Source: Chryseobacterium sp. CH25
GTDB lineage: Bacteria > Bacteroidota > Bacteroidia > Flavobacteriales > Weeksellaceae
Assembly: GCF_004119455.1 (NCBI RefSeq)
Contig: NZ_NRQT01000011.1
Coordinates: forward strand, 62,001 to 126,000
DNA: 64,000 nucleotides
Direction: 5' to 3'
Below the pieces are notes generated by a model. That model was not told the origin of the DNA. It made no database searches and saw only the letters and a program-made list of their open reading frames with translations. The position numbers and the translations under genes were made by a program. This document shows, piece after piece, positions 51,546 through 60,182 of this stretch. Within the stretch, counting starts at the first letter, position 1. Each line of letters starts with the position of its first letter.

Positions 51546-54500
51546 TTAAAAATTATATCTCACCCCAAGCTGAGCCTGAAATCTTGATGCAAACTGATCA
51601 ATCGTATAAGCAGATCCTGGTGTTTTAAAGGTATAAGTAGGATCTCCGGCGGATGGTTGCCCTGCAGCAATATTTCCTGCTTTTGTAAGCCCTACACTTG
51701 CCGTAGAGTTAAATGTATTCGGTACAAAGTACACCTTACCCCAGTCTTTATTGAGTAAATTGGTAAAATTGATGATACTTAAAGAGATCTGAATATTGTT
51801 TTTAGATTTTTCACTCAACCTGATCTCATCCATAATTCTGATATCTGCCTGAACATTCCAGGGAGTGTTATCTCCATTTCTTTCAGTAAATTTTCCTCTT
51901 CTGGATTTCAGGTAATCATTGTTATTAACGAAGTTTTCATAATCTGCAACCTGTTGTTGAGCGGTTACCAATACGTTCCCCGATCCGTCTTTGATTGGAA
52001 CAATATATTTCGCAGCTTCAGCAGCATCTTTAAAGATATAAGCAAGACCGGCCGCTTGTCCTGTATTGGCAATGGTGCTGTTTACAAATCCCCATGAGAA
52101 AGGATTTCCTGACTGTGCATTAAAGTACACATTGGTATACAACCTGTTAGATTTTGAAATATTAAAGGCATATCCAAGGTTAGCAACAACTCTGTGCTTG
52201 ATCGCAAAATTGGAAGTCGTTAACTGAGGATCATTTGGAGTCAATGATTGGTTCATCTGCCAGTTACTTTCCATAGAGTTTCTGATACCATTTGTGATAT
52301 CCTTAGCATCACCATACGTATAGGCAGCAAAGAAATTAAATCCAAAATGATATGATTTTGAAATCTGAGCCGTCAGATTGTAACGGTATCCTTCTTTGGT
52401 ATTCGACAGTAAATAAGCATTAGAGAAATTACTGTTGATATTCGTTGTATAGATTGGCATTTCGTGATTCACATCATAACTGTAGTATGTCACATTATCC
52501 GTTTTATTCACCTGCTGGAATTTCAGATCATACAGTACTTTTGTATAAATCCCTTCCAAGGTCAGTTTATATCCTGCAAGCGTATAATCAAATGCCAGGG
52601 AACTTCTCCAGACTCTTGGCATCTTAAAGTTGTTATCAATAAGGTCAACCTGTACTTTCGATGAATTCTGCCATTTTGAGAAATTAGCTCCAACCAGAGG
52701 ATCTCCGTTAGTGGCAATCTGTGCCGCTGTTGGTGCATTATAATCATAACTTCCGAAACCAACGCCATCATTATAATATGCATACCCTAACCATGCAAAC
52801 GGAATTCTTCCTACAAAAATACCGGAACCTCCTCTTAACACCATAGATCTGTCTTCCGTAACATCAATGGTAAACCCTAATCTTGGTGACAGTGTCGGCT
52901 TATTAAGATAACTATTGGTTAACTGGCTTAGCAGAGTATAATTATAAGTATTTCCAAAATAAGGATCTTGAGGAGATTTATTAACCTGCGGACTAAGCTG
53001 TGGTTTATTAGGTAAATCTGTATAGTCTACTCTTACTCCAGGTGAAAGTCTCACTCTCCCCCAATTAATTTCATCCTGTAGATATAATGAAAGAAGGTTT
53101 ACTTTATATTGAGCATAAGGATTATCGAAAAGAGTCTGTCTGCTGTCTCCGTTGAATGGATAGGTTCCTCTTATTCTGGCAGGAGTTCCATTATAAAAAT
53201 CATTTAACGATTTATAAGATATTCTTCCGTTCAAAGCATTTACAAAGCCATAATTGATATTGTATAACTCATTGTGAGTTCCTAATAAGAATGTATGATT
53301 TCCTGTCTTATAGGTAAGATTATCGGTAATCTCAAAAGTCTTCTGTTTCATGTTGAAAACTGTAGCTTCCCTGTCATTACCAAACAAAATAGTTCCACCG
53401 TTGTGAGTAATTTCCACCTGTGGGAACATTGCATTACTGGATGTAGGATCTCTGTAATCATGAATAGAGGAATATCCAACCACTAAATTGTTATTCCATT
53501 TATCATTAAAACGGCTTTTCAGCTCAAGGGTAGTTGTGGATGCTGTATTTTTCTGAACAAAATCCATACTGGAAAACCTGAAGTTGGCACCATCTCTCTC
53601 TAAGTTGGAAGCCTGAGAAAATACTGTATTATTTTTGATGGATAATGTATGTTTATCATTAATCTTCCAGTCTAACTTATTAAAAAGTTTAGCACTTTCA
53701 GAGAAGTTATTGTATCCGTTAAAACTTCCTATATTAAATCCGTATTTCTTTTGTACAAAATCTGAAAGTTTCTGAGCCACAGATTCATCTATCAAAGCAT
53801 TAGGATCGTTTGCATTATAAAATATTGGGTCTACTCTTTTAGTGTATTCAAGGTTTGTGAATAAAAATACCTTATCTCTCACTACAGGTAGTCCTACTCT
53901 TCCTCCATAAATAAAATCTGAGAAATCACTTGGCATTTTAGAGTTATCCCCTACTCTGTTTCTTCCGGTAATTGCAGCATTTCTGCCATATACATACATG
54001 GAACCTGTAACATCATTGCTTCCACTTCTGGTTACGGCATTGATACTTCCGCCAAGAAAATTTCCAAGCTTCACGTCATAAGGAGCAATATAGACCTGTA
54101 CATCCTGAATCGCATCCAAACTGATAGAATTGGATCGCGTACTGCTTCCAGGCATTCCTGAAGTTCCTGTCTGCCCGCCTAATGAAGGACTGAAACCAAT
54201 AGCGTCATTATTAATAGAACCATCAATAGTAACATTATTATAACGGAAATTGGTTCCGTTAAAAGAGTTATTGGCACTTTGTGGAATTAGCTTGGTCACA
54301 TCCTGAATCCCACGGTTAATATTAGGTAATCCGGAGATCTGGGCCTGATTGATTCCCACTCCATATTTTACATTGGTCTTTTTTGAAGTGATCTTCACCT
54401 CATCAATCGTTTTTTCCTTATTACCTACCTCTACTACAGGCAAATCATTATTTCCTAAAGAAAGCTGCAGATTAGGATTCTCATAAATAATCTGTGAACC

Positions 54501-54731
54501 GTCTGATATCTCAATTTTATAAGGACCTCCAGGTTGAAGATTGTCTAAGCTAAACTGTCCTTTGCTGTTACTTTTAGTTTCAAAAGTACTGTTGGTAGGA
54601 ATATGCACTACCTTTACGGTAACTTCGGAAGATGTTCCTTTTAATCTTCCAAAAATTTTAGAGCTTGTTTCCTGTGAAAATGCAAATCCAAAAGATAATA
54701 AAGCAAACGCACAGATCAATTTTTTCTTCAT
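51546..54731 (-). CDS. TonB-dependent receptor, Oar-like
   Basis: A 1061-residue outer-membrane receptor. After the signal peptide (about 1-19) comes a carboxypeptidase-regulatory-like domain (IFGRLKGTSSEV...QFSLDNLQPGGPYKIEI, about 25-100). The plug follows, with YNNVTIDGSINNDAIGF and LDAIQDVQVYIAPYDVKLGNFLGGSINAVTRSGSN, and then a long beta-barrel ending in FQAQLGVRYNF with terminal Phe. The plug style is that of Oar proteins. The imported ligand is unknown; no SusD-like partner lies next to it, so a SusCD glycan uptake pair is not indicated. Confidence 0.92.
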   Translation of the reverse strand: MKKKLICAFALLSFGFAFSQETSSKIFGRLKGTSSEVTVKVVHIPTNSTFETKSNSKGQFSLDNLQPGGPYKIEISDGSQIIYENPNLQLSLGNNDLPVVEVGNKEKTIDEVKITSKKTNVKYGVGINQAQISGLPNINRGIQDVTKLIPQSANNSFNGTNFRYNNVTIDGSINNDAIGFSPSLGGQTGTSGMPGSSTRSNSISLDAIQDVQVYIAPYDVKLGNFLGGSINAVTRSGSNDVTGSMYVYGRNAAITGRNRVGDNSKMPSDFSDFIYGGRVGLPVVRDKVFLFTNLEYTKRVDPIFYNANDPNALIDESVAQKLSDFVQKKYGFNIGSFNGYNNFSESAKLFNKLDWKINDKHTLSIKNNTVFSQASNLERDGANFRFSSMDFVQKNTASTTTLELKSRFNDKWNNNLVVGYSSIHDYRDPTSSNAMFPQVEITHNGGTILFGNDREATVFNMKQKTFEITDNLTYKTGNHTFLLGTHNELYNINYGFVNALNGRISYKSLNDFYNGTPARIRGTYPFNGDSRQTLFDNPYAQYKVNLLSLYLQDEINWGRVRLSPGVRVDYTDLPNKPQLSPQVNKSPQDPYFGNTYNYTLLSQLTNSYLNKPTLSPRLGFTIDVTEDRSMVLRGGSGIFVGRIPFAWLGYAYYNDGVGFGSYDYNAPTAAQIATNGDPLVGANFSKWQNSSKVQVDLIDNNFKMPRVWRSSLAFDYTLAGYKLTLEGIYTKVLYDLKFQQVNKTDNVTYYSYDVNHEMPIYTTNINSNFSNAYLLSNTKEGYRYNLTAQISKSYHFGFNFFAAYTYGDAKDITNGIRNSMESNWQMNQSLTPNDPQLTTSNFAIKHRVVANLGYAFNISKSNRLYTNVYFNAQSGNPFSWGFVNSTIANTGQAAGLAYIFKDAAEAAKYIVPIKDGSGNVLVTAQQQVADYENFVNNNDYLKSRRGKFTERNGDNTPWNVQADIRIMDEIRLSEKSKNNIQISLSIINFTNLLNKDWGKVYFVPNTFNSTASVGLTKAGNIAAGQPSAGDPTYTFKTPGSAYTIDQFASRFQAQLGVRYNF

Positions 54732-54937
54732 ATTTTTATTGCTACAAAACTTGCTGTAAAATTATACCGACTCAATATGAAGTATGGTAACATAGAATTA
54801 ACATTGCGTAACATAAAGTTTAATATTTCCTTAAAAAAAACTTAATGTTCACAGCTGATTTTTCTCCTCATTTTATATTCTTTCTATGAAAATTACAGCA
54901 AAAAAATGATTAATTTTAAACATTAAAACCGCTTAAT

Positions 54938-55828
54938 ATGAAATTCGGACAAGTAGAAGACCCATCAAAAATAGACTTCACCCTTCCCAAAGATCACTCC
55001 AGAACCAAAGAAATTTTAAGCCTTAATAAAAAGGGACTGGAAAATATTTCTATCGGATGTGCTAAATGGAATAAAACTGACCTTAAAGGATTTTACCCTA
55101 AAGGAACCAAGGATGAATTAACCTATTATGCCACTCAATTTAATTCTATTGAACTGAATGCTACCTTTTACGGAATGCCTACCCCGGATCAGGTAAAAAC
55201 ATGGAAAGAAAAAACTCCCGAAAACTTCAAATTCTTCCCTAAGATCACCAATACCGTCTCTCACTTCAGAAGACTGATTGATGTTACAGATCCTGTTACT
55301 CATTTTGCATCAGCTGTTATTAATTTTGATGAAAAACTGGGAATGGCATTTCTTCAGCTTCATGATAATTTTAAACCCAAAGATTATGACAGACTGGAAA
55401 AATTCGTAAAAGAGTGGCCTAAAGAAGTTCCTCTTGCCATAGAACTGAGAAATACCGAATGGTTTACTGATGAAGAAATCCTGAATACTACCTGTGAGCT
55501 CTTTGAAGCCTATAATATCACCAATATCATTGTAGATACCGCTGGAAGAAGAGATATGCTTCATATGCGTCTTACCACTCCCAATGCGTTTATCCGTTAC
55601 GTAGGAGCTAATGCAGAAAGTGATTATGAAAGGCTGGATGACTGGTTAAAACACCTTACCCAATGGAAAAAAGATGGTCTTCAGAATCTCTATTTCTTCG
55701 TACACCAGAATATTGAAAAAGCTTCTCCACTTCTTTCTTCCTATTTCATCAAAAAAATGAATGAAGAATGGAAAACAGACATCCATATGCCTAAAATGGC
55801 TACTGAAAGTACAGGAACATTGTTTTAA
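54938..55828 (+). CDS. DUF72 domain-containing protein (YecE-like)
   Basis: A 296-residue protein of the DUF72 TIM-barrel family. Recognisable stretches are GCAKWNKTDLKGFYPKGT, YYATQFNSIELNATFYGMP, FKFFPKITNTVSHFRR, LAIELRNTEWFTD and VHQNIEKASPLL. The family has no established biochemical role. It has an N-terminal extension of about 35 residues before the usual start. It stands divergent from the TonB receptor with a 206-base gap that holds both promoters. Confidence 0.85.
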   Translation: MKFGQVEDPSKIDFTLPKDHSRTKEILSLNKKGLENISIGCAKWNKTDLKGFYPKGTKDELTYYATQFNSIELNATFYGMPTPDQVKTWKEKTPENFKFFPKITNTVSHFRRLIDVTDPVTHFASAVINFDEKLGMAFLQLHDNFKPKDYDRLEKFVKEWPKEVPLAIELRNTEWFTDEEILNTTCELFEAYNITNIIVDTAGRRDMLHMRLTTPNAFIRYVGANAESDYERLDDWLKHLTQWKKDGLQNLYFFVHQNIEKASPLLSSYFIKKMNEEWKTDIHMPKMATESTGTLF

Positions 55829-55961
55829 TTAAAATTTTAAATAGACTAATTTAAATTTACAGGTCAAATTACAACAAAAGCCTTTTCATAACGGAAAATT
55901 TTATACATTAGAGTAATACCCTATTCAATCTGAAAAAGGTATACTTAAAAAAATAAATGTC

Positions 55962-56192
55962 ATGAAAAAGGAAATTTGTACAATCAGTATCTCCAGCAAC
56001 TGGCTTGGAGATGAATATACCTTCTATGAAGACCACAGCATAAAAAGAGTATATGATAACCACAGCCTGAACTCCAACAAAACAGAATGGCTGGAGCCAC
56101 ACCAGATCAGCAAACATAATAAAGACAAATTAATACGAGAATGTCCTGAGGAAGTAAAAGAACAGATTATGCATATTCTTGATTATCCTTAA
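55962..56192 (+). CDS. Small hypothetical protein
   Basis: A 76-residue protein starting MKKEICTISISSNWLGDEYTFYED and ending EEVKEQIMHILDYP. I do not recognise the family. It is acidic with a helical C-terminal part, no signal peptide or membrane segment. The A-rich leader and flanking gap support a real gene. A perfect long-loop inverted repeat follows 8 bases past the stop. Confidence 0.55.
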   Translation: MKKEICTISISSNWLGDEYTFYEDHSIKRVYDNHSLNSNKTEWLEPHQISKHNKDKLIRECPEEVKEQIMHILDYP

Positions 56193-56199
56193 TAAAAAA

Positions 56200-56270
56200 C
56201 TCTCGCAGATTTTGCAAATACAACAGACTGATAAAACATCATCATCTGCCGGATACAAAATCTGCGAGAG
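56200..56270. repeat. Perfect 15-base inverted repeat with 41-base loop
   Basis: CTCTCGCAGATTTTG (56200-56214) and CAAAATCTGCGAGAG (56256-56270) between two convergent genes. No T run next to the hairpin is evident, and the loop is long for a terminator. Confidence 0.7.
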
Positions 56271-56285
56271 AATATATAATATAAT

Positions 56286-56885
56286 TTAGTTCTTATTATT
56301 TTTCTTCAGAAGCAATACCAGATTAAGGAATAGAAGCAGAAAATCCAATGTAATCCAGATTCCAAGCTTCGTATTTTCATAATTATAGGCATCAACCTGC
56401 TTTTTAGCAGCATCAGATAATTTCATACTTTGGTTGATATAGTTCTGCACTTCTACAATCTGATCTATATTTTTATTGGGAACAGAATGCTGTGAAAAAT
56501 AAACCAGATTCTTTTTTCCAAGATAACCTACAATCCAGTACTCATCAGACTTGTCCATTTTCAGATATTCTATTCTGTAATATTCCGGACGTATTTTCCC
56601 GATATGTTTAGGCTCAAGCTTAGTTGTATTATCAATTTTATTAACATTGATCAGATAAAAATCCAACGCTTGCGGAAGTTTATTAATAACCTGTAATCCT
56701 ACAGAGTTATCTACAAACGCCACTGCACTTTTCTTTACAAACCAATAAGTAAAAACTGAAATAGAAGAAACTACTGTTACAATACGGAACAGTCTTGCCC
56801 ATTTTGCCATTCTTCCCGATTTTATTTTATATAAAATCAGAGAAAATATACACGCCCAAAAGATAACAAGAATGATAAATACCAT
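56286..56885 (-). CDS. Hypothetical membrane protein
   Basis: A 199-residue protein with an N-terminal helix (about 2-18), a second near residues 34-50 and a C-terminal helix (about 175-193). The loop of about 120 residues between is polar and includes KPEYY-like and YWIVGYLGKKNLVYF segments. I do not recognise a family. It ends in a Lys/Asn-rich tail. Probably an inner-membrane protein, function unknown. Confidence 0.6.
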   Translation of the reverse strand: MVFIILVIFWACIFSLILYKIKSGRMAKWARLFRIVTVVSSISVFTYWFVKKSAVAFVDNSVGLQVINKLPQALDFYLINVNKIDNTTKLEPKHIGKIRPEYYRIEYLKMDKSDEYWIVGYLGKKNLVYFSQHSVPNKNIDQIVEVQNYINQSMKLSDAAKKQVDAYNYENTKLGIWITLDFLLLFLNLVLLLKKNNKN

Positions 56886-56923
56886 ACTGCAAAGATACTG
56901 ATTTCAGATTTTTTGAGAGAATC

Positions 56924-57571
56924 TTAATCTACATTCCACTCATTATAGAACTGGTCAAGGAAATTCAGCATATAATCATGTCTTTCCTGAGCCATTTTCT
57001 TCCCATGTTCGGTATTCATCAAATCCTTCAGTAACAATAATTTTTCATAGAAATGATTGATTGTTGTCCCATTAGACTTTTTATACTGTTCTTTAGACAT
57101 ATTTAAATCTGGCTGAACATTGGGATCATACATCGGATTGTTTTTAAACCCTCCAAAGTTGAATGTTCTTGCAATTCCTATAGCCCCAATAGCGTCAATA
57201 CGATCGGCATCCTGTACAATTTTCAGTTCAATAGGTGGATTAGCCGGTGCCTGGCTTCTATTTTTAAATGAAATATTCTCAATCACAAATAAAACCTTTT
57301 CAATGGTTTCATTGGGAACATTCTGACTTTCTAAAAATTCTCTGGAAATCCTTGGTGCTATTGTTTCATCTCCGTTATGGAATTTAGGATCTGCAATATC
57401 ATGCAACAATGCCGATAATTCTACCACATTCGGATCACAGTCTTTCTCCGTTTCTGCTATTTTTTTAGCAAGCTTCCACACTCTTTCAATATGAAACCAG
57501 TCGTGTCCTGCTTCTGCTCCCTCTAATTTTTCCTTTACAAATTCTACGGTGTTGCTAATTGTACTTTTCAT
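56924..57571 (-). CDS. HD domain-containing phosphohydrolase
   Basis: A 215-residue protein with the HD-domain ligands HDWFHIERVWKLAKKIA (first His), LSALLHDIADPKFHNG (His-Asp) and a third Asp in VQDADRIDAIGAIGIAR. The overall layout matches the YedJ-like soluble HD hydrolases. Substrate is likely a phosphorylated nucleotide or similar, unknown. It overlaps the upstream hydrolase gene by one base (TAATG). Confidence 0.85.
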   Translation of the reverse strand: MKSTISNTVEFVKEKLEGAEAGHDWFHIERVWKLAKKIAETEKDCDPNVVELSALLHDIADPKFHNGDETIAPRISREFLESQNVPNETIEKVLFVIENISFKNRSQAPANPPIELKIVQDADRIDAIGAIGIARTFNFGGFKNNPMYDPNVQPDLNMSKEQYKKSNGTTINHFYEKLLLLKDLMNTEHGKKMAQERHDYMLNFLDQFYNEWNVD

Positions 57572-58411
57572 TAATCTATCAGTTCATTTAAAATAATATT
57601 CCAGAGCTTTTGATTATAGCTTCTAAAAAAATTAACGTGTCCGATTTCTTTTTTTTCAGACTCTGAAGTTTTTACCAGTCTGTAAGTGGGTGCAAGATTA
57701 GGATAGGTATTGTTTAAAAGACTCAAAACTCCTTTTTCCGTTAACCAGACATCATCTTCTGCACGAACTACAAATACTTTCTGTGTTAAGTTTTTAGAAT
57801 AATCATCAATCTTCTCCAACAGTCTGTTGGTTGATTTTTTGTTTAAAATTAAGGTTCTCCAGTCATATGCGCAATTTTTTGGAAGACTTTCTCCAAGCCC
57901 AAACCAATTGGCAGGAAAGTATCCTAACAATGAAGTGGTTAATGGCTGCACAATTCCAAACCCGAGATAAGCTTCAATTTTTGTCTTCAGCCTGAGATTT
58001 CCTACAAAAGCATTTTGAGTTCCTACAAACACCAATTCTTCAAACATTTCAGAATCTTTATTCATTCCTAAAATCAAAGCACCTACGGAATGTCCCAGAC
58101 AGAATTTTCTATACTCCGGAAACTGATTTTTAATGTATGTGGTTAATGTTTTATAATCCTTTGAACCCCAAATCCTCATAGATCCATGGAATCCTTTCAT
58201 ATTTTCTGGTTTGGACAGTCCTATTCCTCTGTAATCATAAGTAATCACAGTAAACCCCTGTTCCGAAAAATATTGGGCAAAAGAAAAATACACCTGCTGT
58301 TTTACCCCTGTTGCAGAATTAATAAGCAATAATTTTCCATTATTTTTTCAGGCTGAAAAGATGGGCAGTAAGGGTGGCATGGTCTTCTGTGGTAAGTATT
58401 AGTTTTTCCAT
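57571..58411 (-). pseudogene. Alpha/beta hydrolase broken by homopolymer frameshift near the N-terminus
   Basis: The downstream frame (57571 to about 58343) encodes an alpha/beta hydrolase: LLLINSATGVKQQVYFSFA start, YDYRGIGLS, nucleophile GHSVG, Asp in VRAEDDVWL and His in IGHVNFF. It has no good start of its own (TTG at 58329). Just upstream an ATG at 58411 opens a frame reading MEKLILTTEDHATLTAHLFS, a plausible N-terminus that stops at a TAA after six As (minus strand, 58343-58348). Losing one A or adding two restores one protein of about 280 residues. So the gene is either mutated or has a sequencing error. Confidence 0.75.
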
Positions 58412-58422
58412 AGGATAAAAAG

Positions 58423-58445
58423 AAAAAATCCACTATAAAAGTGGA
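58423..58445 (-). terminator. Terminator of the ribokinase-like gene
   Basis: TCCAC / GTGGA stem with a T run on the minus strand. It also separates that gene from the frameshifted hydrolase. Confidence 0.65.
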
Positions 58446-58501
58446 CATTTTCAATATATTATTATGTTTAGTTTTAAACTTTCGATATGCAGGAAATAGC
58501 T

Positions 58502-59392
58502 TTAAGAAATGAAATCCGACATTCTTGGCAGACCGGTTTGCGAACCTTTACTTCCTGAAACCCTTGAAGAAACTTCATTTCCAAACTTCACACAATCTTC
58601 AATAGAGTTTCCATGACAGAGTGCGATTGCAAATCCTGAAGTAAATGCATCTCCCATTCCCATCTTATAAACGGTCTTTTCTTTATTCTTTCTGTAATAC
58701 TTCATTTCTGTACCATCAAAATAAACGGTAGAATTGGTATCATCTCTTACAAATACCTTATTAAAGTATTTTTTAAGAACCTCTTCTCTTTTTTCTTCGC
58801 CAAAAATGATAAACAGCTCATTACTTTTAGCTACAATAAAATCCACCTCCTCAAGAATGGCATCATTGACCCTCATTGCAGGAGAAGCATACAGTCCTAC
58901 TTTTTTGCCATACTTCTTGGCTTTTCTTACCGTATACTCTACAACATCCATAGAAACTTCAAGCTGTATAAGAACAAGATCAGAGGTATGAAAATAGCGG
59001 TCGGCCTCATCAATATGGGAAACCTTCAGATACTTATTCGCTGCGGGTACTACCACGATAGCGGCATTTCCTTCTGATGTAGTTACGTAAGCTGTTCCTG
59101 TGGATTCTTTATCTGTTTCATGTACAAAACCTACATTCACACCTTCGCTCACCAGATTTCTCATGATCTGCTGTCCCAAAGGATCCATTCCAACACAACC
59201 TATAAAATAAACGCTGGCTCCCAATCTTGCAGTTCCTACTGCCTGATTGGCACCTTTCCCACCAAAATAGCTCTCTGAATTAACAGCCAAAACGGTTTCG
59301 TTAGGCGATGGAAGTTTATCGGTTTCCAAAACAAGATCTATTGAGGAGCTACCTACAACGATAATTTTCGGTTGTTCTGATGAGAAATTCAT
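58502..59392 (-). CDS. PfkB family carbohydrate kinase, ribokinase-like
   Basis: A 296-residue kinase. SYFGGKGANQAVGTARLGA (about 42-58) is PfkB signature 1. The C-terminal ATP/active-site segment is KMGMGDAFTSGFAIAL with the catalytic Asp; family members usually have GAGD and this has GMGD. VGSSSIDLVLETDKLP starts the fold. The best guess is ribokinase, but no other ribose genes are near. Cytoplasmic. Confidence 0.85.
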   Translation of the reverse strand: MNFSSEQPKIIVVGSSSIDLVLETDKLPSPNETVLAVNSESYFGGKGANQAVGTARLGASVYFIGCVGMDPLGQQIMRNLVSEGVNVGFVHETDKESTGTAYVTTSEGNAAIVVVPAANKYLKVSHIDEADRYFHTSDLVLIQLEVSMDVVEYTVRKAKKYGKKVGLYASPAMRVNDAILEEVDFIVAKSNELFIIFGEEKREEVLKKYFNKVFVRDDTNSTVYFDGTEMKYYRKNKEKTVYKMGMGDAFTSGFAIALCHGNSIEDCVKFGNEVSSRVSGSKGSQTGLPRMSDFIS

Positions 59393-59457
59393 TGTGTTTG
59401 ATATTAGTTTAAAAATTATAACAGACTAAATTCCGTGCCAAAAATAACTAATTTTAC

Positions 59458-60093
59458 CTAACTTATTTCAATAAATTCTGTAATAATTTTCACTGGTGAT
59501 TGATTTTTATCATAAGCAATATAACTTGCATAAAAACCTTCTCCATATCCTGTCTCGGTAGCAAATATAGTCCCGGGATGAGCTTCTGAAGGCTTTAGAA
59601 ATGCATATTGATCTATTGCTCCGTTTTCATCAAAGAAATATTCATGGAAGAATTCCTCATAAATCCCCATAAAGTCTCCGCCTTTGTTATGATAAAGTTT
59701 CTGTTCCAGCTCGTTAAGGCTGTTTTGAGTATCCACATCCATGAAGCAGCCCATACCACTTTCTACAGGGTATCCAAAAACTTCTCCTTCTTTCAGTTCT
59801 TTTAAATTCTGTCCTTCAGTAGTCGCCAGCTTCCAGTCTTTAATTTCTGCAGTATTAAAAATAATTTCTGCATAGGCAACACAATTACTGTCTCTCTCCT
59901 TATGCAGCATTACAGAAAATTCTCCTTTGGGAAATTCTGCAGAAAAAGGAAGCATATCATTGGTGATTAAAGGATCACAAGCTACCAGCTTTCCACTGGA
60001 AAGATAGATCTTCCCTACTTCAAAACTTTCTAACAAGGGACTTTCTACAAAGTCCTTCGAAAATAGTTTTTTTATGTTTTCTATATGTGTCAT
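59458..60093 (-). CDS. DUF4241 domain-containing protein
   Basis: A 211-residue protein that fits DUF4241 by its LVACDPLITN motif, FPKGEFSVMLH and YPVESGMGCFMDVDTQ (the conserved CFMD stretch). The family has no known function. No signal peptide is seen. It lies between the ribokinase-like gene and valS, all on the minus strand, separated by gaps over 60 bases. Confidence 0.8.
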   Translation of the reverse strand: MTHIENIKKLFSKDFVESPLLESFEVGKIYLSSGKLVACDPLITNDMLPFSAEFPKGEFSVMLHKERDSNCVAYAEIIFNTAEIKDWKLATTEGQNLKELKEGEVFGYPVESGMGCFMDVDTQNSLNELEQKLYHNKGGDFMGIYEEFFHEYFFDENGAIDQYAFLKPSEAHPGTIFATETGYGEGFYASYIAYDKNQSPVKIITEFIEIS

Positions 60094-60154
60094 TTTATAT
60101 CTTTTTTAAACCATCAGCTGGATACAAGTTTTCATCTGTACCCAGCCTGATATT

Positions 60155-60172
60155 AAGACAACGCATTGTCTT
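60155..60172. terminator. Possible weak hairpin after valS
   Basis: AAGACAA / TTGTCTT with a four-base loop. T-rich only on the plus strand, so its role for valS (-) is doubtful. Confidence 0.3.
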
Positions 60173-60182
60173 TATTTTAAAA

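Noticed and set aside
51428..51628. Plus-strand frame after the lectin gene
   Set aside because: It runs through two terminator hairpins and into the end of the TonB receptor gene on the other strand.
51546..54731. SusC-type receptor of a polysaccharide utilisation locus
   Set aside because: No SusD partner or glycosidase genes adjoin it, and the plug style is Oar-like.
60155..60172. Definite terminator of valS
   Set aside because: The hairpin is small and the T-rich side is on the wrong strand for valS; kept only as a weak feature.
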